Below, piece after piece: positions 8,301 to 16,441 of a stretch of 64,000 nucleotides of DNA. The stretch is from contig BLLW01000011.1 in NCBI GenBank assembly GCA_011959285.1, forward strand, positions 1 to 64,000, written 5' to 3'. This stretch comes from Lachnospiraceae bacterium. Lineage in GTDB: Bacteria; Bacillota; Clostridia; Lachnospirales; Lachnospiraceae. Numbering within the stretch: the first letter of the stretch is position 1; the number at the start of each line of letters is the position of its first letter. The translations under genes and the position numbers were made by a program. The notes beneath the pieces were generated by a model. The model did no database searches. It saw nothing but the letters and a program-made list of their open reading frames with translations, and was not told the origin of the DNA.

Positions 8301-9964
8301 TTGATTCCAGTCAGTTTTTCAATCTCAAATGGAATTGGCACATCAGGATTCACAAATGTAGAAAACCGCTCCGTAATCTCTCCTTTCGACACTTTAACAG
8401 CGCCGATTTCTATGATTCTATTGTTTACCGGTGAAAACCCTGTGGTCTCTATATCAAATACCACAAAATCCCCCTCAAAATCCTGTCCCGTCTCACCGGT
8501 TGCAATCTCATGCAGATCATCCACAAGATACGCTTCCATTCCATAGATGACCTTAAAGAAGTCCTGCTTATCCGGGCTGCCCTCTCCTGCTTCCTTGCGC
8601 TTTGCCTTCTCCGCCTTCCACAAATCTTCCCATACATGATTGGCATCTGGAAACGCCTGTACAACACCGTGGTCCGTAAGCGCGATTGCCGGGTGCCCCC
8701 ATTGGTAAGCCCGCTTTACAATATCCTTTGCCTCTGACACTCCGTCCATATCACTCATCTTTGTATGGCAATGAAGCTCCACCCTCTTGCGGGCACTATT
8801 GTCACTGCGGGATGTGGTGAAATCAGAAATCTTTTTCACTCCCAAAAGAGAACCGATGGTAAGCTCATTATCAAATTTGTCAATCATGGTGATGCCCTTC
8901 AATTTGATGAAAGCCCCCGGTTTGATCCCCTGCTTAATTTCATTCACCTGCTCATTATGGGCAAACATTTTGATGGTCATAGTGTCCGTAAAATCCGTCA
9001 CATCGAACATCAATATGGTTCTTTCATTCTTGATTTCCCTGGAATCAAAGCTGATGATCTTTCCCTTGATGACCACCTCGCCCATTTCTCCCACAATGTC
9101 CTCAATCGGCATGGCATCTTCCTCAAAGTCCCTGCCGTAAAGTACATCCGGGTTATCCGAACGCCGTACAGCCCGCTTAAAGTCATTCTTACGAACCCCT
9201 CTTTTTTCCTTTCCCTGAAAGGCGCCGGTCATTCCTGATCTTGCCTGTTCCCCTGAAATCCTCTTGTCCTTTTCATCCGGCTTTCTGGCACCTTGCAGCT
9301 CCTTGACTCCATCCTTCATCTTCATTCCGGCATCCTGCGTCATACTTTGCCCGTCGCTGCTGCTGTCTGGCACACTGCCTGCGCCCAACGCCCTTGCCGT
9401 AATTTCCGCTACCTGCCGGGCAATCTTAAGATCATCCTCTTCCTTATACCTGCCCGTCTTTTTATCCTTATACTCTATCCGGCAGGTCACATGAAATCCG
9501 CACCTGATATTGAAAATCTTCTCCAGAATCCTAACAAGTTCTTCCGCCTTGCTCCTTGCAAGGACGGTGTCTTCCACAGTAAGGAAAAGTTGTCCACCGT
9601 CCGGGAAAGCAAGATCCGCTCCCTTGAACAAATTATATTCAATAGGACTATAGTTCTTAAGTTCCAGCAAAATACTGTCTTTATAAGCATTCATCAGCTT
9701 TTCAGGAGTATACTGCTCCGACAGATGAAAGCGCTCGTACAACTTTACCGCCACCTGGTGGGAAGAAAAGAACTGTTTCTTGATTTCCGACTCTACCCGA
9801 TAAATCGTCTCTTTGGGAATCAGATAATCACATCCTATGGTCACTCTGATAAAGTCCCTGCTCTTTGTAGCAGACACCTTCTCCACCGTCACCTGTTCAA
9901 ACAGCTCCTGTACCTTCTTATCCAATTTTAATGTGGGAAATACCTCAAAAAACTGCTTTGCCAT
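5387..9964 (-). CDS. polC: DNA polymerase III alpha subunit, PolC type
   Basis: Gram-positive replicative DNA polymerase with built-in proofreading, 1525 aa. In order: N-terminal domain (1 to about 195); a charged low-complexity linker (about 197-285); an OB fold (about 285-375); a PHP domain starting at VELHCHTKMSDMDG (about 393) and split by the exonuclease; a DnaQ-like 3'-5' exonuclease from about 500 (FDIETTGFS, HNAEFDMSF, HRAVEDAEA); then the polymerase with a four-Cys zinc knuckle (CPNC and CPVCG, about 990-1030) and the catalytic PDIDLNFSG (about 1050). It is longer than Bacillus PolC (about 1437 aa), apparently because of the linker. It is downstream of ispG and probably shares its promoter; the 22-nt gap supports this. 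Confidence 0.98.
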   Translation of the reverse strand: MAKQFFEVFPTLKLDKKVQELFEQVTVEKVSATKSRDFIRVTIGCDYLIPKETIYRVESEIKKQFFSSHQVAVKLYERFHLSEQYTPEKLMNAYKDSILLELKNYSPIEYNLFKGADLAFPDGGQLFLTVEDTVLARSKAEELVRILEKIFNIRCGFHVTCRIEYKDKKTGRYKEEDDLKIARQVAEITARALGAGSVPDSSSDGQSMTQDAGMKMKDGVKELQGARKPDEKDKRISGEQARSGMTGAFQGKEKRGVRKNDFKRAVRRSDNPDVLYGRDFEEDAMPIEDIVGEMGEVVIKGKIISFDSREIKNERTILMFDVTDFTDTMTIKMFAHNEQVNEIKQGIKPGAFIKLKGITMIDKFDNELTIGSLLGVKKISDFTTSRSDNSARKRVELHCHTKMSDMDGVSEAKDIVKRAYQWGHPAIALTDHGVVQAFPDANHVWEDLWKAEKAKRKEAGEGSPDKQDFFKVIYGMEAYLVDDLHEIATGETGQDFEGDFVVFDIETTGFSPVNNRIIEIGAVKVSKGEITERFSTFVNPDVPIPFEIEKLTGINDSMVMEAPSIEQVLPGFLAFCEGAVLVAHNAEFDMSFIKENAVRQNLKREFIYVDTVGIARILLPHQAKHTLDAVAKTLGISLENHHRAVEDAEATAEIFVKFIKMLKERGADTLAKVNALGETSPEIIKKLPSYHAIILAQNNIGRENLYTLVSESHLNYYSKRPRVPKSLLMKHREGLILGSACEAGELYRALLDGKAEPEIARLVNFYDYLEIQPLGNNKFMIESERVSAINSMEDVKEINRKIVALGEEFHKPVVATCDVHFLDPEDEVYRRIIMAGKGFTDADNQAPLYLRTTEEMLEEFSYLGSDKAEEVVITNTNKIADRIDVMAPVRPDKCPPVIPDSDKTLTDICYNRAHELYGEELPQIVKDRLEKELHSIITNGFAVMYIIAQKLVWKSVEDGYLVGSRGSVGSSLVAFMAGITEVNSLSAHYRCPNCFYYDFDSPEVKAYAGNAGCDMPDKMCPVCGKPLVKDGFDIPFETFLGFKGDKEPDIDLNFSGEYQSKAHKYTEVIFGAGQTYRAGTIATLADKTAFGYVKNYYEERGKRKRNCEINRIVGGCTGIRRSTGQHPGGIIVLPMGEDINSFTPVQHPANDMTTDIVTTHFDYHSIDHNLLKLDILGHDDPTMIRMLQDLTGIDPTTIPLDDARVMSLFQNTSALGITPDQIDGCPVGSLGIPEFGTEFVIQMLLDTKPQCLSDLIRISGLGHGTDVWLGNAQTLILEGTATISSAICCRDDIMIYLINKGVDSALSFTIMESVRKGKGLKPEWEEAMKEKDVPDWYIWSCKKIKYMFPKAHAAAYVMMAWRIAYCKINYPLAYYASYFSIRASAFSYEIMCQGQQHLENVMTDYKRRSDSLSKKEQDSYKDMKIVQEMYARGFEFTPIDIFSAHSRNFQIVDGKLMPSLNSIDGLGEKAADAIVEAAKDGMFLSKDDFRQRTKVSKTIVDLMDSLHLLGNLPESNQISLFDFVS

Positions 9965-9986
9965 TTTCCGTACGCTCTTATCTTTC

Positions 9987-11042
9987 CTATTGATTCCAGT
10001 GCTCTAATTCTTCCCTAAGTACCCCAAGAAGTTCATCTTCGGGCACCTTTTTTACGATCTCACCTTTCTTGATCAAAAGCCCTTCTCCAATCCCCCCGGC
10101 AATACCGATGTCCGCCTCTTTTGCCTCCCCGGGACCATTGACCGCACATCCCATAACCGCCACTTTGATATTAAGAGGAAACTCTGCCACCATGTTTTCA
10201 ACCTGATTGGCAAGTCCGATTAAATCAATCTTAGTCCTCCCACAGGTAGGACAAGAAACCACTTCAATGCCTCCCCTGCGAAGTCCCAGTGTCCTTAGAA
10301 TCAGTTTGGCAGACTTGATTTCCTCCACCGGATCCCCTGTCAACGATACCCTTATGGTATCACCGATTCCCTGATGCAGAATCAACCCCAGCCCAATGGA
10401 AGACTTGATATTTCCACTGATAATCGTCCCTGACTCCGTTATGCCCACATGCAGCGGATAATCTGTCTTTTTGGCAAGAATCTCATGCGCCTTTACACAC
10501 ATCAGCACGTCAGAAGACTTGATGCTGATGACCATATTTTCATAGCCCATCTCCTCAATCATATGTACTTTATCAAGGGCGCTCTCCACGATTCCTTCCG
10601 CCGTCACCCCATGATATTTTTCAACCAGCTCCTTCTCAAGAGAACCGCTGTTTACTCCTACCCGGATAGGAATCTCTCTCTCTCTGGCGGCTTCCACAAC
10701 CGCCGCCAGCTTATCCTTTCCGCCGATATTCCCTGGATTGATCCTGATCTTATCCGCCCCATTCTCCATGGCGGCAACCGCCATCTTATAATCAAAATGA
10801 ATATCCGCCACAAGAGGAATGGAAATCTGCTTTTTAATCTCCCCAATCGCCTGCGCCGCATCCAAAGTCGGCACCGTACACCTGATGATCTCACACCCAG
10901 CCTTCTCCAATTTATGAATCTGAGCCACCGTCGCCTCCACATCCTCCGTCCTTGTATTCGTCATAGATTGAATCAAAATCGGGTTTCCGCCTCCAATCAC
11001 CCGGTCTCCAATTGAAATTACCCTCGTCTGTTCCCTAGTCAT
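9987..11042 (-). CDS. ispG: 4-hydroxy-3-methylbut-2-enyl diphosphate synthase
   Basis: IspG (GcpE) makes HMBPP in the MEP isoprenoid pathway, using a [4Fe-4S] cluster. The 351-aa protein has the N-terminal TIM-barrel signature (IQSMTNTRT, VADIHFDYKMA, KIRINPGNIG). The cluster ligands are in CPTCGRT and GCAVNGPGEA near the C-terminus, followed by the glutamate. The ATG at 11042 is chosen because GGAGGAGGAAGT precedes it; a longer frame upstream reads through the promoter and is not expected to be translated. It sits just before polC and supplies precursors for the uppS reaction encoded upstream in the same block; dxr, an earlier step, is also here. Confidence 0.97.
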   Translation of the reverse strand: MTREQTRVISIGDRVIGGGNPILIQSMTNTRTEDVEATVAQIHKLEKAGCEIIRCTVPTLDAAQAIGEIKKQISIPLVADIHFDYKMAVAAMENGADKIRINPGNIGGKDKLAAVVEAAREREIPIRVGVNSGSLEKELVEKYHGVTAEGIVESALDKVHMIEEMGYENMVISIKSSDVLMCVKAHEILAKKTDYPLHVGITESGTIISGNIKSSIGLGLILHQGIGDTIRVSLTGDPVEEIKSAKLILRTLGLRRGGIEVVSCPTCGRTKIDLIGLANQVENMVAEFPLNIKVAVMGCAVNGPGEAKEADIGIAGGIGEGLLIKKGEIVKKVPEDELLGVLREELEHWNQ

Positions 11043-11084
11043 ACTTCCTCCTCCTATTTTCCCGTGCCTTTTCTCATATGATAC

Positions 11085-11114
11085 ATTATATTCCGCCCAG
11101 CCTTGCAAAGTCAA
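11085..11114 (-). promoter_or_regulatory. Putative sigma-A promoter of ispG-polC
   Basis: Minus-strand TTGACT (11109-11114), an 18-nt spacer and TATAAT (11085-11090) lie 43 nt upstream of the ispG ATG and after the kinase stop. This suggests ispG-polC can be transcribed independently of the kinase. Confidence 0.7.
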
Positions 11115-11138
11115 TGTGTTCCATAGTCTGTCCCCCAC

Positions 11139-12473
11139 TTATTGGCTTCCCGATTCCATTCCGTCTGCCTTGATATGGAAAATTCTGCTGCGGTACTGCT
11201 CCCCATCCTCTCCTACCGCTACAATCTGCACCGACAGTTCCTGTGTGGGCAGGCGCTCTGCGGGAAGTTCAAAGCGTACTTTATCATTTGTTATGTAAAC
11301 CGCATCATATTTAAGAAGTAATTTGCGCTCACAGGTATCACGCATCTCTACCCATAACGCCTGGTCTTCCTCTTTTGCATATGCAGTGCCGGAAGAAATG
11401 CGTTCTCTGCAAGTTCCTGATGCTAGAGCAAAGACCGCTAATAGACTTACAAAAAGACCGGAAATCTTCTTTTCCGTGAGCCATACCGTCTTCTCTTGTT
11501 TACGCAGGAATTGTCTTTTTCTTGTAAATTTGGAAAAAAATAATGAAAATAAGATGAACAGAATCATAACCATCAATGGTTTGATTAGGTAAGGAAATGG
11601 AAACTGGTTTTCTGGAATACCTCTAAGCAGAGGCAGGATAAAGCAGCAAGCAGCATATCCTCCAATAAATGCAAGGACACTTCTCTTAATTCTCTGCATA
11701 AGCAAATACTTGCGGCGTTCTGACGGATAGTCAAGCAGCGCATGTTCTACCTGTTCTATAGATGAAAAGGCGTCTTTTCTGTTTTCTGTAGTGCACCGGC
11801 TTATGATTTCATCCAGCGAGACGCAAAGCGCCTTATCATATTCGCCCACAGGACGTCTCCCATAGAAATTGCAGACAGGATGAACACCCGTCAGCATTTC
11901 GTGCAGCACCGCCCCAAGCCCGTAAATATCCCAACTTTTATCGCCTTGTGTCTGCTTCCACTGCTCTGGCGGCGCATATCCCGGCGTCCCTACACACCAC
12001 GCTTCCTTTTCCCTGCCACAGGCTGTCTGAAGCGTTCCTCCAAGATCAATCAGTTTCAACCTTCCATCCTGCCGAATCATGATATTCTCCGGCTTTAAGT
12101 CTCTATAGATGACAGCCGGATGCCTGTCGTGGAGATACCCCAGTATTCTGCACAGATCCACTGCCCATTTAACTGCTTGCCGTTCCGGCACTCGTCCGTG
12201 CTTTTCAAGGTACTTCCGCAGCGTCATCCCTTCCACGTATTCCATCACTAAAAAGGTACGCCCCTCCTCTTTAAAGCAGTCATAAATTCCAGGAAGTCCG
12301 GGATGTTCCACTTCCTTTAAAAGTTCTGTTTCCGCCAAAAGAAATTCTTCCGTACTTTCCTTGACAGCTGCCAGCCGATTTAAATTAAGGTCCCTTACAA
12401 GATATACGGTTCCTGTCCTGCCGCTGCCGATGGTACGAAGCACCTCGTACTTATGAAATAAGACCCTGCTCAT
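11139..12473 (-). CDS. Membrane-anchored Ser/Thr protein kinase
   Basis: Hanks-type kinase of 444 aa. The kinase domain spans residues 9 to about 250, with glycine loop IGSGRTGTVY, catalytic lysine K38 (AAVKE), YRDLKPEN with D125, metal-binding D143 in a DLG variant of DFG, and APPEQW as the APE motif. All catalytic residues are present. Three membrane segments follow (about 265-284, 295-313, 337-354), placing a small C-terminal domain of about 90 residues (355-444) outside the cell if the kinase is inside. There are no PASTA repeats, so it is not the usual PrkC/Stk1. Its ATG overlaps the PP2C stop by 4 nt, and the ribosome-binding site is AAGGAGG. Substrates are unknown. The pair is inserted between rseP and ispG. 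Confidence 0.9.
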   Translation of the reverse strand: MSRVLFHKYEVLRTIGSGRTGTVYLVRDLNLNRLAAVKESTEEFLLAETELLKEVEHPGLPGIYDCFKEEGRTFLVMEYVEGMTLRKYLEKHGRVPERQAVKWAVDLCRILGYLHDRHPAVIYRDLKPENIMIRQDGRLKLIDLGGTLQTACGREKEAWCVGTPGYAPPEQWKQTQGDKSWDIYGLGAVLHEMLTGVHPVCNFYGRRPVGEYDKALCVSLDEIISRCTTENRKDAFSSIEQVEHALLDYPSERRKYLLMQRIKRSVLAFIGGYAACCFILPLLRGIPENQFPFPYLIKPLMVMILFILFSLFFSKFTRKRQFLRKQEKTVWLTEKKISGLFVSLLAVFALASGTCRERISSGTAYAKEEDQALWVEMRDTCERKLLLKYDAVYITNDKVRFELPAERLPTQELSVQIVAVGEDGEQYRSRIFHIKADGMESGSQ

Positions 12474-13198
12474 GCAGCACCTCCTTCGGGAAATGCCAAG
12501 TAAATCGCTGACATATTATCCTTTTCACCCCTTTTTAATGCTGCCAGACTAAGTTCCCTGAGCCTTCGTTCAATCTGACCCTCACAGTTAATCTCTTTTG
12601 GGTCAAGAATTTCTCCTAATTCCTGCTCCACCGTCCTGTAAAATCCGTCGGTACACAGGAGGAATCCCTGCTTTTTGCAAATTCTTCCAAAACAAACCTG
12701 GGGTTCCTGAAAAGGGAAACTTCCCATACATCGGGTAAGCCCCCTTCCCCTGTCAGAATGGTCCTTTGTCAAACACTCTGCCTCTCCCCTGCTGCATAAG
12801 TAAATTCTGCTGTCTCCTAAGTGAACAATCAAATAGTTTCTTTTCCACACAAAAAGTAATGATATGGTCGCCCCTAACTTAATCTCTTTCCCGTTTCCAT
12901 AACGATTCAGCCCATCATTGATTTCGTAAAAGCAGCGCATAAGGCTTCTTTCTATTGCACTCTTCCCCTTTCTTCTGCAAACCAATGAAAGCATCTGCTG
13001 GTAAAAATTCTCTATTAATTTTTCCATGATATATCCGCTGGCAGTTTCCCCTTCCCAGAGCCCTCCGATACCGTCGCTTATTGCTGCAAACACCACCCGT
13101 CCCCTGCTTGTCATCGCCTGCTGCAATGTCAAAGAATCCTGATTTTCCGCACGCCTTCCCCGGTCCCAGTATACACCTGAAATAATCCTTAATCCCAT
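12470..13198 (-). CDS. PP2C-family protein phosphatase
   Basis: A soluble 242-aa PPM/PP2C Ser/Thr phosphatase with the metal-binding set present: ENQD (D21), AISDGIGG (D42), LGDSRIYL, LLCTDGFY and a late KDNMSA. Length matches bacterial PrpC-type enzymes. The ATG at 13198 is chosen over one 12 nt upstream because GGGAGGAAGA lies just before it. It overlaps the kinase gene by 4 nt, so the two are almost certainly translated together and act on the same phosphoproteins, the phosphatase reversing the kinase. Confidence 0.93.
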   Translation of the reverse strand: MGLRIISGVYWDRGRRAENQDSLTLQQAMTSRGRVVFAAISDGIGGLWEGETASGYIMEKLIENFYQQMLSLVCRRKGKSAIERSLMRCFYEINDGLNRYGNGKEIKLGATISLLFVWKRNYLIVHLGDSRIYLCSRGEAECLTKDHSDRGRGLTRCMGSFPFQEPQVCFGRICKKQGFLLCTDGFYRTVEQELGEILDPKEINCEGQIERRLRELSLAALKRGEKDNMSAIYLAFPEGGAA

Positions 13199-13246
13199 TC
13201 TTCCTCCCATTCACCGCGCCCCATGTCCAAATTGTGAATAGTATCG

Positions 13247-13280
13247 ATTATACCTCTACGCAAAAAAAGAATCCATTATA
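13247..13280 (-). promoter_or_regulatory. Candidate promoter(s) of the phosphatase-kinase pair
   Basis: Two minus-strand TATAAT hexamers (13247-13252 and 13275-13280) lie in the 148-nt gap upstream of the phosphatase. Neither has a strong -35; the nearer one has TGGATT at 17-nt spacing. An independent promoter is plausible but unproven. Confidence 0.35.
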
Positions 13281-13346
13281 CAAAATTACCAAAAACATAA
13301 TTTCAGTAACTTTGTACAAGAATTCTTTGTGTTATTCTAAATGAAA

Positions 13347-14399
13347 TCAAAAAAACTTTGTTATATCATTAAACAGAACAAGGACCATAAGCACCATCAG
13401 TGCCATCATTCCCGCCAAATGCACCAGTCCTTCCTTCTCAGGTGGGACCGGTTTCCCACGTATTGCCTCTATCAGCAAAAATACCAAACGCCCTCCGTCA
13501 AGCGCCGGAAGGGGCAGCAGATTCATGATTCCTAGATTTACCGACAAAAGTAAGGCAATATTCATCATATTCAATATCACCTCCACTACCCCGTAAGGTC
13601 TTGCCGTGTCATAGGCATCATCCACCATCTTTACGATTCCCACCGGTCCTGCCACATCGTTTCTGGACAGCTGCCCGGTAACCAGCATCTGCAAGCTCTT
13701 AAAAGTAGTCTCTACATAAAATTTCATGGTATAAAAAGCATATTGAAAGGTCTGAGGTACATTGCACTTTAAATATCCTCCGGCTACAATTCCCATGTAA
13801 TACCGATTTGTCGTCTCATCATAGGTTGGAACAATCTCAACAGTATGTTCCTGCCCATCACGCTCATAGGTCACCATAAGGGACTCGCCTTTCGTATTAA
13901 GTTGTGAGATCAAGGTTACCTCACCGCCTAAATAAATTCGTTTTCCGTTGATTTCGGTGAGAATGTCCCCTGCCTGAAGTCCTGCCTCCTGCGCCCGACT
14001 TCCTTCATTAACCATTTGAACCTCCGGTGTGGTTATGCCGCAGACAGACACAAGAATCATCGCCATCACGTATGCCGTCAGGAAATTGAAAAGTGGTCCT
14101 GCAAAAATGGCAGCAAACCGCACCCACACTGGCGCATTGGGAAATGCTCTTTCCGACATCTCCCCCTTTTCTTTTTCCACCCCGTCTTCCCCTTCGAACA
14201 TGCAGGCGCCGCCTATGGGAAACAGTTTAAGTGAGTACTTTGTATCTCCCTTTTGAAAAGAAAAAAGCGTAGGTCCCATACCGATAAAAAATTCAACCAC
14301 GTGAATCCCATTCTTTTTTGCCACAATAAAATGACCAAACTCATGAGAAAGTACCACTACAAAAAATATAATAATAAATAGAATAATTGATACTGCCAA
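13347..14399 (-). CDS. rseP: Site-2 intramembrane metalloprotease RseP/RasP
   Basis: Zinc metalloprotease (M50) that cuts membrane proteins such as anti-sigma factors and signal peptide remnants. HEFGH in the first membrane helix binds zinc with two histidines and supplies the glutamate. A PDZ domain occupies the middle (around QEAGLQAGDILTEING). NLLPLPALDGG near the C-terminus carries the third ligand. The start is uncertain: AGGAGGT lies only 1 nt from the ATG at 14405 but 7 nt from a TTG at 14399, which also gives the N-terminal length usual for the family. An ATG at 14420 has no ribosome-binding site. It follows dxr directly, as in Bacillus. Confidence 0.95.
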   Translation of the reverse strand: MAVSIILFIIIFFVVVLSHEFGHFIVAKKNGIHVVEFFIGMGPTLFSFQKGDTKYSLKLFPIGGACMFEGEDGVEKEKGEMSERAFPNAPVWVRFAAIFAGPLFNFLTAYVMAMILVSVCGITTPEVQMVNEGSRAQEAGLQAGDILTEINGKRIYLGGEVTLISQLNTKGESLMVTYERDGQEHTVEIVPTYDETTNRYYMGIVAGGYLKCNVPQTFQYAFYTMKFYVETTFKSLQMLVTGQLSRNDVAGPVGIVKMVDDAYDTARPYGVVEVILNMMNIALLLSVNLGIMNLLPLPALDGGRLVFLLIEAIRGKPVPPEKEGLVHLAGMMALMVLMVLVLFNDITKFF

Positions 14400-14427
14400 T
14401 TTCATACCTCCTGTACGCATTCATTAT

Positions 14428-15579
14428 CTAAAAATGCGGATACCGGCTTTCTATATATTCATAAGCTGCTGCTTCTGCATCCAGAATCTCCTCTACAGAA
14501 GGATCCGCCACAACTTTATGATGCGCCATAGCCCCTTCTATCAAATCATAAATCTCAAGAAATCTGATTTTTCTTTCTAAAAACAGGGAGACAGCCTTTT
14601 CATTTGCTGCATTGTATACAGTCGGCATACTTCCTCCCGCTTTAATTGCATCATATGCCATGGATAGCCCTTTAAAGGTGTCGGTGTCCGGTTTCTCAAA
14701 GGTAAGCGCAGAAAGCGCAAAGAAGTCCACCCGCTTTCCTTCCATCGGTCTTCTATCAGGATAAAACAGCGCATATTGAATGGGGAGCTTCATATCTGGC
14801 ATTCCCAGTTGTGCCATTATACCGCCGTCTGCATATTCTACCATAGAATGGATGATACTCTGGGGATGGACTACCACCTGAATCTTTTCCGGTTCTGTCT
14901 GAAACAACCATTTTGCTTCAATCACTTCCAGACCTTTATTGACCAATGTTGAAGAATCCACTGTAATCTTTCTACCCATGGACCAATTTGGATGCCTCAA
15001 CGCATCTTCAACTGTAATCTGCCCCAATTCTTCCCTCTTTTTTCCCCTAAAGGGTCCGCCGGAAGCAGTCAGTAGAATTTTGCTGACACGCTGTGTATTC
15101 TCCCCGTGCATAGACTGAAAAATCGCACTGTGCTCACTGTCAACAGGCAAAATCGACACATTCTTCTGGGCGGCAAGGGGCATGATGATATGACCTGCCG
15201 TCACCAATGTCTCCTTGTTTGCAAGGGCTATGGTTTTGCCTGCTTGAATAGCTGCTATAGTAGGCTTAATTCCTATCATTCCCACAATTGCAGTCACTAA
15301 CACTTCCAATTCTGTCATGACAGCAATTTCCAGAAGCCCTTCCATTCCACAAAGAACTTTTGTTTTTGTGTCCGCCACCTTGATGCGAAGCGCATCTGCA
15401 GCTTCTTTTGTCCACATCACAGCAAGGAATGGTGCAAATTCCCGTACCTGCTCCTCCATTCTTTCCACACTTTGACCAGCTGCAAGCGCCACCACCTGTA
15501 AATCTTTATTATTTCTGACAATTTCAAGTGTCTGTGTTCCAATCGATCCTGTCGATCCCAAAATTCCGATTTTTTTCAT
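14428..15579 (-). CDS. dxr: 1-deoxy-D-xylulose 5-phosphate reductoisomerase
   Basis: Second enzyme of the MEP pathway: NADPH-dependent conversion of DXP to MEP. It has NADPH loop GSTGSIGTQTL at the N-terminus, metal and substrate motifs SEHSAIFQ and ASGGPFRG, flexible-loop HPNWSMG, and NKGLEVIEAKWLF. At 383 aa it is full length. The ATG at 15579 is favoured because GGAG lies 6 nt upstream; an ATG 12 nt earlier has a poorly spaced site. It lies between cdsA and rseP, the conserved order in Firmicutes. Confidence 0.97.
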   Translation of the reverse strand: MKKIGILGSTGSIGTQTLEIVRNNKDLQVVALAAGQSVERMEEQVREFAPFLAVMWTKEAADALRIKVADTKTKVLCGMEGLLEIAVMTELEVLVTAIVGMIGIKPTIAAIQAGKTIALANKETLVTAGHIIMPLAAQKNVSILPVDSEHSAIFQSMHGENTQRVSKILLTASGGPFRGKKREELGQITVEDALRHPNWSMGRKITVDSSTLVNKGLEVIEAKWLFQTEPEKIQVVVHPQSIIHSMVEYADGGIMAQLGMPDMKLPIQYALFYPDRRPMEGKRVDFFALSALTFEKPDTDTFKGLSMAYDAIKAGGSMPTVYNAANEKAVSLFLERKIRFLEIYDLIEGAMAHHKVVADPSVEEILDAEAAAYEYIESRYPHF

Positions 15580-15603
15580 GATGTTCTCCATTCCACCGTC
15601 TTA

Positions 15604-16428
15604 TCAGCCATGTATCAATATCAATGTCAAAAAATAAATCATGGGCGCCGTAAAGATAACACTGTCAAACCGATCCATAACGCCTCCATGCCCCGGTATC
15701 AATTTCCCATAATCCTTGATCTCATGATTTCTCTTTATTGCAGACGCCGCCAAATCTCCCACCTGAGAAACTACCGCTCCCACAGCGCTGATCAATACAA
15801 AAATCCATGTCACCTTCTGATCCATTACCACCGATTCAACCACAAAATAAGCATAGACCGCTCCCACAATTGCAGAACCTAAAACACCTCCTAATGCCCC
15901 TTCAATCGACTTCTTCGGACTAAGTATCGGCGCCAGTTTATGCTTTCCGAAAAGCATTCCCACTGCATATGCACAGGTATCGCAGATCCATGAACTGATA
16001 AAAATCATCCATACCGTATAAATCCCGTATGGCAAAATCCTTACCAAATAAATGAAAGAAAGCATCACTGGCGCATATGCCACGCAGAAAAAAGCACACA
16101 TAATCTGCTCTGCCCTATATTTCGGAAAAGTAAACACATAGAGAAACATAAAGCCAACTAAAATCGTTATCAGTACAAGAAGCAGAAAAATCTTATTCTC
16201 CACAAACACCAAAAGGAAATAATACACCGCGATTCCCGTATAACCTATGATTTCCAGTCCATTAATCTTTTCTTTTACATGCGCCAGCCCACAGGCTTTC
16301 ATAAGCTCCCTGTAAGCAACGACAGCAAGAAACAGAAGAACTGCCGCAAGCACATAGCCTCCTGTCAATATAACCGCAAGGGCCAGCGCTACAAGAACAA
16401 TACCGCTTATAAGTCTTGTCATGAACAT
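15604..16428 (-). CDS. cdsA: Phosphatidate cytidylyltransferase
   Basis: Makes CDP-diacylglycerol from phosphatidic acid and CTP in the membrane. The 274-aa protein is very hydrophobic (about 7-8 helices) and ends with the family signature from SAIKRNHEIKDYGKLIPGHG onward, including G-V-M-D-R, which holds the catalytic aspartates and basic residues. AAGGAGG lies 8 nt before the ATG. It follows uppS by 13 nt. Confidence 0.96.
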   Translation of the reverse strand: MFMTRLISGIVLVALALAVILTGGYVLAAVLLFLAVVAYRELMKACGLAHVKEKINGLEIIGYTGIAVYYFLLVFVENKIFLLLVLITILVGFMFLYVFTFPKYRAEQIMCAFFCVAYAPVMLSFIYLVRILPYGIYTVWMIFISSWICDTCAYAVGMLFGKHKLAPILSPKKSIEGALGGVLGSAIVGAVYAYFVVESVVMDQKVTWIFVLISAVGAVVSQVGDLAASAIKRNHEIKDYGKLIPGHGGVMDRFDSVIFTAPMIYFLTLILIHG

Positions 16429-16441
16429 GGCTTATTCCTCC

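Noticed and set aside
9293..9931. Long plus-strand open frame (212 codons) opposite polC, and a similar 188-codon frame opposite ispG
   Set aside because: Antisense to clearly conserved genes, no family match, no ribosome-binding site; shadows of codon use on the other strand.
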